Positions 1-8,753 of a stretch of 46,635 bases of DNA are shown here, piece by piece. The position numbers and the translations under genes were made by a program. The DNA lies in NCBI GenBank assembly GCA_900318075.1, contig ONJI01000008.1:1-46635 (forward strand). Reading direction: 5' to 3'. Below the pieces are notes generated by a model that was not told the DNA's origin, ran no database searches, and saw nothing but the letters and a program-made list of their open reading frames with translations. The number at the start of each line of letters is the position of its first letter. Position 1 is the first letter of the stretch. The stretch comes from an uncultured Bacillota bacterium (GTDB lineage: Bacteria; Bacillota_I; Bacilli_A; RF39; UBA660).

Positions 1-1
1 A

Positions 2-2539
2 ACTGGATATAGGAATGTTTATATACCATCATTATTTAAATATAATCAATTTTTAGTTATTAGTGATGGTGTTACTGCAAAAGCTGGTACTATTACAAGT
101 CCTTATTCTAGATTTAGTGATTGGAAAAAAGTAGAAGATACTGATGAAGTATATGAAAATATGCCTACACACGAAACTTTATTTAAAGGTATGTTTAGAA
201 AAGATAGACTTTTAGATATAATTGAAAACTTTATATTATTTAGTGATGATAAGAAGATACTTTCTCAATATCACCAATATTTTGGTGTAAAAAAGGCAAT
301 AGTTTCAACTGTAACTAAAGGTGTTAAAACTGGTAAAGCAGGAATAATTTGGCATACTCAGGGTTCTGGTAAATCATTTAGTATGGTATTCTATTCAGGA
401 AATATGATTAAAATGCTTAACAATCCTACAATTGTTGTAGTAACTGATAGAAATGATTTGGATAATCAATTATATGAAACTTTTGTTAAATGTGATTATT
501 ATTTAAAGCAAAAACCTCAAAAAGCCGAATCAAGACAATCATTAGATGAAATGTTAAAAGATAGATTATCAGGAGGAATATTCTTTAAAACACATCAAAA
601 ATTTGAAGAAGAAACAGGATTATTTACAGATAGAGATGATATTTTAGTATTAGTTGATGAAGCTCATAGAAGTCATTATGGATTAGAAGCAACTATGAAA
701 ATTGATTATGAAACAAATGAGGCAAAAGAAAAATTTGGTACTGCAAAATATCTTCATAATGCTTTACCAAATGCTATTTATATTGGATTTACTGGAACAC
801 CAGTAGAAACAAAAGATAAATCTACATCATCTATATTTGGTGATGTTATAGATACTTATGATATGACGCAAGCAATCCTTGATGGTTCTACTGTACCAAT
901 TATGTATGAATCAAGAATGGCTAGAGTAGGTTTAAATCAAAAAATATTAGATCAAATAGATGATTATTATAAACAAATTGAAGAATCTGGTGAAGCTGAT
1001 GATTATGCTATTAATAAATCAAAACAAATGATGGCAAAAATATCTCAAGTTATAGAAGATCCAGATAGATTAGAATTAATAGTAAAGGACATAATAAATC
1101 ATTTTGAAGAAAGAAAAGATATGGTTGCAGATCATGCAATGGTTGTTGCATATTCAAGAAAAGCAGCTTACACAATGTATCAAAAATTCCTAGAATTAAG
1201 ACCGGATTATAAAGATGTTGTTAATATGATAATTACTCCATCTAATAAAGATTCTGAAGAAATGCAAAAAGCAATTGGGACTAAAAATGATAAGAAAGAA
1301 TTAGAAATTAGATTTAAAAATGAAGCTGATGATCCTAATGAAAAATTTAAAATTGCTATTGTAGTAGATATGTGGCTTACTGGATTTGATGTGCCTAGAC
1401 TTGGAGTTATGTATATAGATAAACCTATGAAAGCACATAATTTAATGCAGGCTATTGCTAGAGTTAATAGAGTATATAAAACAAAACCAGCAGGATTAAT
1501 TGTTGATTATATCGGATTAAAAGCATGGTTGTTAGATGCTTTAAAAACATATACTTCTAGAGATCAAAGACAAGTAGTTGATAATAATGAACTAGTAAAT
1601 ACTTTAAAAGATAAAGTTGAAATTATAGATGGAATATTAAATAAATTTGATTATTCAAACTTTAATAATTTAGATAATACAGGAAAATATAATCTTATTA
1701 AAGATGGGGCAAACTTAGTTTTAAGTTCTGAAGATAAAAAGAAAAGATTTATGAAGCATAGTTTAGATGCTAAGAATCTTTATACTTTATGTAATGGTAT
1801 ATTAGAGCAATATTATAAAGACAAAGTATTATTTATTATTTCAGTTAGATCATTTATATCAAAGATAACAAACGAAAATAAATTAGATGTATCAGAAATT
1901 AATAGAAATGTTGGAGTAATGCTTGAACAATCTATTAGAGAAGATGAACTTATTCATTTAGGTGAATTGTCTAGAGGAAATAGTTTAGAATTACTAAGTA
2001 ATACGATGTTATCAAAATTAAAAAGTTTAAAAGATAAGAATGTAGCAGCAGAAATATTATCCAGGGCAATTAAATCGACTATTAGCGAGATTGGAAAAAT
2101 AAACTTAACATTACAAGAAAAATTCTCTACTAAATTTAATAAAATTGTTGATGCTTATAACGAGAGAACTGATTTAGCTGATATAGAAAAAATAATTGAA
2201 GAAATGATCAATTTAAAGAAAGAAATAGAAGAAGAATTAGAAAAAGGAAACGAATATGATTTATCTTCTGAAGAAAAAGCTTTCTTTGATGCTTTAGGTG
2301 CAGATAGTGAAATAAAAGAATTAATGCAAGATGAAACTTTAGTTCAAATAGCTAAGGAATTGGTAGAAATCATAAATGAAAATTTAACCTTAGATGCATT
2401 CAAGAGAGAAGATGCTAGAGCTAGAATTAGAGTTAATATAAGAAGATTGCTAATAAAATACAACTATCCTCCTGTAAAAAGAGAAGGAGCAGTTGAACAA
2501 GTTATAAGGCAAGCAGAGTTAAAATATCAAGAAATATAG
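2..2539 (+). CDS. hsdR: Type I restriction enzyme R subunit, 5'-truncated by window edge
   Basis: This is the motor and nuclease subunit of a type I restriction-modification complex, which translocates DNA and cleaves unmethylated invading DNA. The frame is open from base 2, and codons before the first ATG (161) already read as HsdR (IPSLFKYNQFLVISDG), so 161 is not the true start. Visible SF2 helicase motifs are Walker A (HTQGSGKSFSM, about nt 350-385), the DEAH box (LVDEAHRSHYG, about nt 650-682), GFTGTPVE (about nt 785), and a late helicase block with TGFDVPRLGVMYIDKP and QAIARVNR (about nt 1380-1470). The C-terminal part is the helical region that contacts the methyltransferase. The N-terminal PD-(D/E)XK nuclease and the partner hsdM and hsdS genes must lie upstream. 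The following gene starts 10 nt later and is probably co-transcribed. Confidence 0.95.
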   Translation, partial: TGYRNVYIPSLFKYNQFLVISDGVTAKAGTITSPYSRFSDWKKVEDTDEVYENMPTHETLFKGMFRKDRLLDIIENFILFSDDKKILSQYHQYFGVKKAIVSTVTKGVKTGKAGIIWHTQGSGKSFSMVFYSGNMIKMLNNPTIVVVTDRNDLDNQLYETFVKCDYYLKQKPQKAESRQSLDEMLKDRLSGGIFFKTHQKFEEETGLFTDRDDILVLVDEAHRSHYGLEATMKIDYETNEAKEKFGTAKYLHNALPNAIYIGFTGTPVETKDKSTSSIFGDVIDTYDMTQAILDGSTVPIMYESRMARVGLNQKILDQIDDYYKQIEESGEADDYAINKSKQMMAKISQVIEDPDRLELIVKDIINHFEERKDMVADHAMVVAYSRKAAYTMYQKFLELRPDYKDVVNMIITPSNKDSEEMQKAIGTKNDKKELEIRFKNEADDPNEKFKIAIVVDMWLTGFDVPRLGVMYIDKPMKAHNLMQAIARVNRVYKTKPAGLIVDYIGLKAWLLDALKTYTSRDQRQVVDNNELVNTLKDKVEIIDGILNKFDYSNFNNLDNTGKYNLIKDGANLVLSSEDKKKRFMKHSLDAKNLYTLCNGILEQYYKDKVLFIISVRSFISKITNENKLDVSEINRNVGVMLEQSIREDELIHLGELSRGNSLELLSNTMLSKLKSLKDKNVAAEILSRAIKSTISEIGKINLTLQEKFSTKFNKIVDAYNERTDLADIEKIIEEMINLKKEIEEELEKGNEYDLSSEEKAFFDALGADSEIKELMQDETLVQIAKELVEIINENLTLDAFKREDARARIRVNIRRLLIKYNYPPVKREGAVEQVIRQAELKYQEI

Positions 2540-2548
2540 GAGGTAAAT

Positions 2549-3472
2549 ATGGAAATAGGAAAGTTAAAAGAAGTAGATATAAGAAACCTATGGAAACATG
2601 AACAATATGATTTTTCTGAGTGGTTATCACAAGAAGAAAATATTAATATTTTAAATGATATTTTAGGTTTAACTTTAGTTGATGTATCAAAAGAAGCTTA
2701 TGTTGGTTCATATAGATGTGATTTATTTGCAGTGGATGAATCTACAGGTACTAAGGTAATTATTGAAAATCAGTTAGAACCATCTAACCATGATCATTTA
2801 GGTAAAATTATTACTTATGCTTCTGGATTAGATGCTGAGGTAATAGTTTGGATTGTTAAAACAGCTAAAGAAGAACATAGAAGTGCTATTGAATGGTTAA
2901 ATAACAATACAAATAGTAGGATTAATTTCTTCTTAATAGAGCTAAAAGCTTATACAATAGAAGATTCTATTCCAGCACCATTCTTTAATGTTATTGAAAA
3001 ACCTAATGACTTTATAAAAAACACTAAAATAAATAATAGCTCAGATAATTTAAATAAGTCACAATCTGAAAGACTAGAATTTTGGAATAGATTTAATGAA
3101 ATATTAATCGATAAAGGAAAACCATTCAATGTTAGAAAGGCTACTACTGATCATTGGTATAGCGTTGCTATAGGTACAAGTGCAGCACATGTGGATATTA
3201 CATTAGTTAATAAAGAGTCAAAGATTGGTGTTGAACTATATATTAGTGATGATAAAGAGTTATTTGATAAGTTATTTGAGAAAAAAAATCTAATTGAAGA
3301 TGAATTGGGATTTAAATTAGATTGGCAAAGATTAGATAATAGCAAAGCAAGTAGAATAAAATATTACATTAATGGTTTAGATTTTGATAATCATTCTAAT
3401 TATGATGAGCTTATAAATAAAACAATAGATTTAGCAGTTGTTATGAGAGATATTTTTAAGAAGTATATTTAA
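2549..3472 (+). CDS. DUF4268-type protein with PD-(D/E)XK nuclease-like N-terminus
   Basis: A 307-residue soluble protein with a strong SD (AGGAGG, about 2538-2543) that overlaps the hsdR stop, so it is probably translated from the same message. The N-terminal half has a restriction-endonuclease-like core: a predicted strand ending in RCDLFAVDE (D58), then KVIIENQLE (E73, Q75), spaced like the D...ExQ metal-binding signature of PD-(D/E)XK folds. The C-terminal half (about residues 175-307), which begins after a polar linker and contains FWNRF and HWYSVAIGTS, resembles the DUF4268 domain. Proteins of this type are often found beside type I restriction systems. Function is unproven; an accessory nuclease or anti-phage effector is the likeliest role. 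No transmembrane segment is seen. Confidence 0.75.
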   Translation: MEIGKLKEVDIRNLWKHEQYDFSEWLSQEENINILNDILGLTLVDVSKEAYVGSYRCDLFAVDESTGTKVIIENQLEPSNHDHLGKIITYASGLDAEVIVWIVKTAKEEHRSAIEWLNNNTNSRINFFLIELKAYTIEDSIPAPFFNVIEKPNDFIKNTKINNSSDNLNKSQSERLEFWNRFNEILIDKGKPFNVRKATTDHWYSVAIGTSAAHVDITLVNKESKIGVELYISDDKELFDKLFEKKNLIEDELGFKLDWQRLDNSKASRIKYYINGLDFDNHSNYDELINKTIDLAVVMRDIFKKYI

Positions 3473-3485
3473 AGTTATAAAATTT

Positions 3486-3495
3486 ATGATATAAT
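3486..3495 (+). promoter_or_regulatory. Extended -10 promoter for the PHP-ATPase unit
   Basis: TGATATAAT, with TATAAT at 3490-3495, lies just after the stop of the DUF4268-like gene. No convincing -35 is visible. Transcription would begin near 3502, placing the hairpin at 3512-3550 at the very start of the transcript. Confidence 0.5.
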
Positions 3496-3503
3496 ATTTT
3501 TAT

Positions 3504-3557
3504 AAAAAAAGCGCTAGTACAGGCTTTATTAAGAAGTTTTTGTAGTGGCGTTTTTTT
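3504..3557 (+). terminator. Terminator-like hairpin in the leader of the PHP-ATPase gene
   Basis: The arms 3512-3521 (CGCTAGTACA) and 3541-3550 (TGTAGTGGCG) pair over 10 positions with one G-G mismatch and one G-T wobble. They are flanked by A7 and T7, which extend the stem. The structure can terminate the upstream hsdR unit. Because a promoter lies just before it, it could also act as an attenuator of the downstream gene. Confidence 0.65.
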
Positions 3558-3574
3558 AGTAGTAGGAGGTATTT

Positions 3575-6088
3575 ATGGAACAAGAATGGCTTTTAATTGA
3601 TATGCATACCCATTCAGAATTTTCTAAAATAAATAAACCATCAGATAATGCAAGAGTAAAAAAAATGACAGCGGAAGAATATGTTAACATTTTAAGTTCA
3701 TATGGTGTTAAAATTTTTAGTATTACAGATCATAATTATTTTTCGAGTAAATATTATGATGAAATTGACAATTATATTAATAACAATTCATTGAATATGA
3801 AATTAATAAATGGTGTAGAACTTGATGTTTATGTTGAATTATCAAATGGAAAACAAGATTTTGTACATATGTGTGTTTATTTTGCAGACGGTGTAAATAG
3901 GAAACAACTTGAAAAAAAAGTTAATTCCTTATATAAGGATAAAAATGGATCTGAACTTAAACCGAACTTTATTGATGTTTTAAATAAATTTTATGAATTA
4001 AAAACAAAATATATAGTTGTTCCACATGGTGACAAAGATAGGGGATTATTTAAAAAACATATTATAGATAATTTAAATCTAAATGAAGTACCAGAATTTT
4101 ATAAATATGCAATGTATAAAATTTTTAATGCGTTTGATGTTTCCCCTAGTTTTTTTGGTGAGAGTGAACAATTTTGGGCGACTAGTTTTTGTGAAAAAAC
4201 AAATAGATTTATAGAATTGACCCAGAATATGACAGATGAAGAGTTAGATAATATTAAATCACATATTACTGATAAAATTAAAAATAGTGATATTATTTTA
4301 ACTACAGAAGAAAAAGAAATATATGATTATGCTTTAAAATATGGTGCATATTTTTCATATTTTAATTTTTCAGATTGGCACAATAATGAGGATTATAATC
4401 CATCGACTAATAATTTTATTTTTGGATCAATAAAAACTGCGTTTGAGTCATTTGAAATGTCAACTTTAGATCCTATATCTAGAATAATAAATACAACGGA
4501 TAAAGAAATTGAAATTCCTAACACAATTTTAGGTAAAGTTCAGTTCAAAATAAGTGGAAAGGAAAAAAAAGTCTTTTTTTCTCCTGGTCTAAATGCAATA
4601 GTTGGAAAAAGGGGAAGCGGTAAATCTTTATTGTTATCAGTAATAAGAAATTTAGTTGATAAAAATGATTCACAAGGTGCACTTATTAAATATAAAAGTT
4701 TAAAGATAAGTGATATATTGGCTCAAAATAGAGGTGGTATAAACATATCATTAGGAAGTTTGAGTTCTGTTGCATTTTTAACACAAGATGAAATCAAAGA
4801 TATATTTGAAAATCCTGAAAAAGCACAAAAAACAATATCTAATTATTTTATTGATGTTAAGGATATAGATATTACAAAAATAAATAGTATCATTGAAATT
4901 GGAGAAAAAATTGTTCCAATAAATGATAATTATAAAAATCTTACATCAAATATTTTGGCAATAAAAAAACAAAATGATTATAATTATGGTGTATATAATC
5001 AAATTAATATAGCTGATTTTAAATCAAATTATAATAATTCTATTAAAAGCTTGAAACAAGCAATAAATAATTTACAAATTATAGGTATTAATTCTGAAAT
5101 ATTAGAAGAACAATTAGAACAATTAATAAAGATTAGAGATGAATATATAAAAATAGTAGATTTATATAATGTTATTATTGCTAATTCTAATGAAACTATT
5201 ATTTCGATTAATTCTAAAAGGACAAGCAATCAAGTTACGCAACGACAAAATATGTTAGATATTCAAAAATCTTTGGAAACAATTAAAAATAATTTTGATA
5301 TACAGTTAAACGTAGAAAAATTGAAGTATTTATTATCAAATCTTAAAATAGATAATCCTTCGGTTGAAATATATAAAAAAGGAAAATATTTATTTGTAAC
5401 ATATTATGAAATTCCTGAAAATATAGGTGATATATTATTAGAAAAAATATTTACTTCAATTACATGGGCTAATTCTATTGATGATATTACTAAATATATA
5501 ATGGGAGTGCCAAATAGAACTTTAAAATCAACTTCTAGTAATTTAGTGAGTGAACTAAAAAAATATATTAATACTGAAAACGTATTTACTGCGAAGAAGG
5601 AATTTTATGAAATTAAGAACAGGAATATAGATTATGTTAGTTCGATAAAAACTTTAGAAGAATTAAAAAAGAATATTGAAGCAAATAATATAGTTAATTT
5701 AACTAATGTATCTCCAGGAATGAAAAGTGTTGCTTATTTAGATATGCTTTTCGATTTAGAAGAAACAATTTTAATTTTAGATCAGCCTGAAGATAATATA
5801 GATAATGATTATATTAGTAATTATTTAGTTCCAAATATAAAAGATAAAAAAAGAATAAAACAATTAATATTTGTTACACATAATCCTTCAGTTGCTGTAT
5901 ATGGTGACGCATTTAATTATATTTATGCGGAAAATAATGATGAAATAACGTATGATAATTTTATTATCGAAAAACCTGAAGATAAAGAAGATTTAATAAA
6001 AATTTTAGAGGGCGGTAGGGCAAGTTTTTCAAATAGAAATAAAAAATTTGGTAATGTATTAGGAGAAGAAGAATATGGAAATATGTAG
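3575..6088 (+). CDS. PHP phosphoesterase fused to SMC/ABC-like ATPase (TrlF-like)
   Basis: An 837-residue protein. The N-terminal PHP domain (about residues 5-290) has a full set of candidate metal ligands: HTH near residue 11, ITDHN, the Glu of NGVELD, the His of VPHGDKDRG, and a late DWHN. The second part is an SMC/RecN-like ATPase with Walker A GKRGSGKS (about residue 343), a central coiled-coil-prone region, Walker B plus catalytic Glu as LILDQPEDNID (about residue 731), and an H-loop FVTHNPSVAVYG (about residue 765). This layout matches proteins that databases call TrlF-family AAA-like ATPases. Position beside type I restriction suggests anti-phage defence: an ATPase sensor controlling a PHP nuclease or phosphatase. 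That role is inferred. The start is chosen on a good SD (AGGAGGT, 3564-3570). The 3' end overlaps the next gene by 14 nt. Confidence 0.8.
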   Translation: MEQEWLLIDMHTHSEFSKINKPSDNARVKKMTAEEYVNILSSYGVKIFSITDHNYFSSKYYDEIDNYINNNSLNMKLINGVELDVYVELSNGKQDFVHMCVYFADGVNRKQLEKKVNSLYKDKNGSELKPNFIDVLNKFYELKTKYIVVPHGDKDRGLFKKHIIDNLNLNEVPEFYKYAMYKIFNAFDVSPSFFGESEQFWATSFCEKTNRFIELTQNMTDEELDNIKSHITDKIKNSDIILTTEEKEIYDYALKYGAYFSYFNFSDWHNNEDYNPSTNNFIFGSIKTAFESFEMSTLDPISRIINTTDKEIEIPNTILGKVQFKISGKEKKVFFSPGLNAIVGKRGSGKSLLLSVIRNLVDKNDSQGALIKYKSLKISDILAQNRGGINISLGSLSSVAFLTQDEIKDIFENPEKAQKTISNYFIDVKDIDITKINSIIEIGEKIVPINDNYKNLTSNILAIKKQNDYNYGVYNQINIADFKSNYNNSIKSLKQAINNLQIIGINSEILEEQLEQLIKIRDEYIKIVDLYNVIIANSNETIISINSKRTSNQVTQRQNMLDIQKSLETIKNNFDIQLNVEKLKYLLSNLKIDNPSVEIYKKGKYLFVTYYEIPENIGDILLEKIFTSITWANSIDDITKYIMGVPNRTLKSTSSNLVSELKKYINTENVFTAKKEFYEIKNRNIDYVSSIKTLEELKKNIEANNIVNLTNVSPGMKSVAYLDMLFDLEETILILDQPEDNIDNDYISNYLVPNIKDKKRIKQLIFVTHNPSVAVYGDAFNYIYAENNDEITYDNFIIEKPEDKEDLIKILEGGRASFSNRNKKFGNVLGEEEYGNM

Positions 6089-6338
6089 AGAAAAAGAATC
6101 AATAATTATAAAAGAAAAAGAAGTTATAGAAGAATATAATTTAAATTCGGAAGTTAATTTTAAAAAATTAATTAACTTTTTACTAAATTTAAATTTATCA
6201 AAAAAAATTACAGTTGAAAGCAAAATTGATGATATGAGTGATGTAGAAGAAAACTTAGTGAAACTTATCAAAAAGATTATTAGTGATTATAATGAAAAAG
6301 TAGATGAATTAGATAAATTTAAACAAGAAAATAAATAA
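6075..6338 (+). CDS. Small helical partner of the PHP-ATPase
   Basis: An 87-residue, highly charged, Lys/Glu/Ile-rich protein with no recognised domain, predicted almost entirely helical. It begins inside the 3' end of the PHP-ATPase gene (14 nt overlap), with an SD-like AGGAGAAG 9-13 nt before its ATG, so translation is probably coupled. A strong terminator follows directly. The overlap and shared terminator suggest the two products act together, perhaps as a regulatory or substrate-sensing subunit. I do not recognise a family. Confidence 0.6.
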   Translation: MEICREKESIIIKEKEVIEEYNLNSEVNFKKLINFLLNLNLSKKITVESKIDDMSDVEENLVKLIKKIISDYNEKVDELDKFKQENK

Positions 6339-6344
6339 AAATCA

Positions 6345-6376
6345 ACTTCTCGTCAACTTGGCGAGAAGTGTTTTTG
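6345..6376 (+). terminator. Intrinsic terminator after the PHP-ATPase unit
   Basis: A perfect 8-bp stem (ACTTCTCG at 6345-6352 with CGAGAAGT at 6362-6369) is followed by GTTTTTG. Confidence 0.9.
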
Positions 6377-6503
6377 TCTTATAGGAGAAATACCTTTATC
6401 ATTACTTACATCGGCAGGTGAAGATATTATGTAAATCAATTCATTTTTTTAAAAACTTATTTTAGTAAATAAAGAATTGTTTATATTCAAATTTTAGAAA
6501 AAA

Positions 6504-6512
6504 TGATATAAT
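6504..6512 (+). promoter_or_regulatory. Extended -10 promoter for the SWIM protein
   Basis: TGATATAAT (TATAAT at 6507-6512), 24 nt before the chosen ATG. The -35 is not clear. Confidence 0.6.
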
Positions 6513-6535
6513 ACAATTTGAAAGAAGGTGCTATT

Positions 6536-7474
6536 ATGGAAATAGATACTAGAAAACTTTTTGATGAAGCCATATCAGAACTAACATTAAATTCAACAGA
6601 GCCTGAAGAGATAAACACAGAAATAGAAGAATTAACACCTGATAAAATAAACCCTGAAGAAGTATATTATGATGAAGAAGAATTATATGAAACATTATCT
6701 AAAGATTTCTCCTATCAAATTAAAGAAAGAGGAAAAGAATATTATTATAACGATAACGTTAAAAATGTCTATAAAACAAATAATAAATATATAGCAAAAG
6801 TAAGTGGTAATGCTGCTAAGCCATACGATATACAGATAGTTGTAACTGATGAAGACACAGCCCACTATGAATGTAGTTGTCCATGCACATATCCATGTAA
6901 ACATGAATATGCTGTTTTAATGGCTATATCAAATTTTGAATATTCTGAAGTTGAGTTAAAAACTCCAATTAAAGAAAAAGAGAACAACCTAAGAACAATA
7001 ATTAAAGAAATACCAGCAGAAGAAATCAAAAATTATTTATTATCACCAAAAGGATTAAATAATGTAGACTTTGATATGGAGGCATTTAGCGAATACTTTA
7101 GAAAATATTACATAAAGCAAAATTATGAGTTTTATTACAATAACTTATATAATGAACTAGTATTAGATGGTATGTATATATCAAAAATTAATTCATATAT
7201 AGATAGAGCTAGACAATACTTATTAGGTAATGATTTTGAAGAATCCTTTAAGATCGTAAAAAGTATTATTGAAGCATATAATGACAGTAAAAGACTAAAC
7301 TTTGATGATTATGTGTTTGAAGTAATAAATAAACTTGGAATGATATTAAGAATTTCTTACAGAAAAGCAGAATCTAATATTAAAGCAGAAATTAAAGAAT
7401 GGGCAAACAAATTAGAAGAAAAAAATTACTACAACAACTATTATTTAGAAGACTTAATTCTTAATTTAAAATAA
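6536..7474 (+). CDS. SWIM zinc-finger protein
   Basis: A 312-residue protein carrying a SWIM-type zinc finger, CSCPCTYPCKH (CxC...CxH), at about residues 110-120, inside the usual SWIM context: a beta-rich stretch ending with YECSCPC, then KHEYAVLMAI. SWIM domains bind DNA or proteins and often sit at the N-terminus of SNF2 helicases or in stand-alone proteins. The rest is acidic at the N-terminus (about residues 1-50) and helical at the C-terminus, with no helicase part. An in-frame TTG at 6518 is possible, but AGAAGGTG (6523-6530) is a proper SD for the ATG at 6536. It is a single-gene unit with its own promoter. The cellular role is unknown. Confidence 0.75.
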   Translation: MEIDTRKLFDEAISELTLNSTEPEEINTEIEELTPDKINPEEVYYDEEELYETLSKDFSYQIKERGKEYYYNDNVKNVYKTNNKYIAKVSGNAAKPYDIQIVVTDEDTAHYECSCPCTYPCKHEYAVLMAISNFEYSEVELKTPIKEKENNLRTIIKEIPAEEIKNYLLSPKGLNNVDFDMEAFSEYFRKYYIKQNYEFYYNNLYNELVLDGMYISKINSYIDRARQYLLGNDFEESFKIVKSIIEAYNDSKRLNFDDYVFEVINKLGMILRISYRKAESNIKAEIKEWANKLEEKNYYNNYYLEDLILNLK

Positions 7475-7553
7475 TGAAAACCTATTATTCGATAATAGGA
7501 CATAGTGCTTTTAATAAGATATTAAATCATTATGGAATATTATGGAGAAAACT

Positions 7554-7999
7554 ATGGAGATATTAAATGTTTATGATGACAATGTAAATATTACAGGAAA
7601 AACAATTGTCAGAGGTGACAAAATGTAGTACTAAACGAAAATGAACACATCGCAGTAGCAGTTATTTTTATTGAAAATGATAAAGGTGAATTTTTAATTC
7701 AAAAAACATCAAAAGAAAAAGTCGGAGAGTTTTCTTCAACAGACGGACATGTTGATAGTGGTGAAACTCCATTAGCTGCGATAAAAAGAGAAGTAAATGA
7801 AGAACTTGGTATAAATATCGATAAAGACAAAATAGAAGAGTATGGTTTCTTATTATATGATAAACCGCTTAGATATCTTTATTATTTAAGAAAGAATATC
7901 GATTTAAAAGATGTGCATATTCAAGAATAGGAAGTAGATTATGTTCAATATATGAGCGTGCCTGAAATTAATAAATTAATTGAAATAAACAAATATTAA
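7554..7999 (+). pseudogene. Decayed Nudix hydrolase
   Basis: The stretch from 7475 to 8050 has no intact long gene but holds a recognisable Nudix hydrolase. The N-terminus starts at ATG 7554 (MEILNVYDDNVN...) and hits a stop at 7626-7628. After a frameshift there, the next frame gives a good fold with a complete Nudix box (GHVDSGETPLAAIKREV then NEELGI, about nt 7748-7815). An in-frame TAG near 7928 interrupts it before the C-terminus. Its start and box resemble the intact Nudix protein at 9273-9767, so this is probably a dead paralogue. A 30-codon ORF at 7474-7566 overlaps the upstream stop codon but looks meaningless. Confidence 0.8.
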
Positions 8000-8049
8000 A
8001 ATCTCATGGACTTCAGTTTAAAGAGTTGATAAATAAAAACAAAATAAAA

Positions 8050-8080
8050 AGAAAAAAATAACGGCTATTCCGTTATCTTT
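8050..8080 (-). terminator. Terminator of the VWA gene
   Basis: A perfect stem, ATAACGG (8058-8064) with CCGTTAT (8070-8076) and loop CTATT. On the minus strand it is followed by a run of seven T. The stem covers the stop codon of the VWA gene and could also stop plus-strand transcripts. Confidence 0.8.
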
Positions 8081-8681
8081 TATTTTCTTCAATGTATTCT
8101 TCTAGTTCATCTTTCCAATTAGTGGTATCTTCATCAAACATCATTGATTTTTCAAAGTGAGATACAGCTTTAAATAGTAATCCAGATCCTTTTCTATCTT
8201 TCTTATAATTAGAAATATTGGAGCTACTAATACCAATAGAACCACCAGTTGAATAACTATCAATATCTGCTCCTATATAAATAAACTCATAATTAGAATG
8301 ACTTTTAATCATTTTTCTAATTTTTTCATTATTAAATTCTTTAGAAGCATTCTCATAACCATCAGTAATAATTATAAACATAACCTTATCAGTATCACAT
8401 TTATCAATATAGTTAATAGAACTACCAATTGCATCATATAAAGCTGTGCACCCACCAACATAATAATCTTTATGAGTCAAAGGCTTAACTTTAGATACAT
8501 CTAAACCTTTATGCAAATAACTATAATCATCACTAAATAAAATAGTTGTAATGCGTGTTTTAAACTTATTATTCTTTTCCCTTTCTAAATATTCATTAAA
8601 ACTACTAATTGTATTTTCCTCACTACCACTCATTGAACCACTCTTATCTAAAATGAATACAACATCTAATTTCTTTTCCAT
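8073..8681 (-). CDS. VWA-domain protein
   Basis: A 202-residue protein that is essentially one von Willebrand A domain. The MIDAS metal site is visible: DKSGS at residues 12-16, a Thr in GGCTALYDAIG, and the Asp of IIITDGYENAS. It has no signal peptide or membrane anchor, so it is cytosolic. Cytosolic bacterial VWA proteins usually act in metal-dependent protein assembly with partners such as MoxR ATPases; none is present here. It is transcribed divergently from the HTH gene at 8754, with overlapping promoter regions, and its SD (AAAGGAG) is clear. Similar VWA/HTH pairs occur in Bacillota as I recall, but the function is unknown. Confidence 0.85.
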   Translation of the reverse strand: MEKKLDVVFILDKSGSMSGSEENTISSFNEYLEREKNNKFKTRITTILFSDDYSYLHKGLDVSKVKPLTHKDYYVGGCTALYDAIGSSINYIDKCDTDKVMFIIITDGYENASKEFNNEKIRKMIKSHSNYEFIYIGADIDSYSTGGSIGISSSNISNYKKDRKGSGLLFKAVSHFEKSMMFDEDTTNWKDELEEYIEENKR

Positions 8682-8698
8682 AAAATCATCTCCTTTTC

Positions 8699-8707
8699 TG
8701 ATATAAT
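8699..8707 (+). promoter_or_regulatory. Extended -10 promoter for the HTH gene
   Basis: TGATATAAT (TATAAT at 8702-8707) inside the 72-nt divergent spacer between the VWA and HTH genes. Confidence 0.55.
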
Positions 8708-8753
8708 AATACTAGAAATAAATTATTAATTGGTCGCATAGGAGGGGACATTT

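Noticed and set aside
161-2539. hsdR starting at ATG 161
   Set aside because: Upstream codons back to base 2 are in frame and match HsdR, so the gene is cut by the window, not short.
6342-6434. In-frame codons over the terminator ending IGEIPLSLLTSAGEDIM and stop
   Set aside because: It has no start or SD and crosses a strong terminator; probably chance, perhaps an old gene tail, but nothing supports it.
7474-7566. 30-codon ORF overlapping the SWIM gene stop
   Set aside because: It lacks its own SD and any recognisable feature and lies in decayed sequence.
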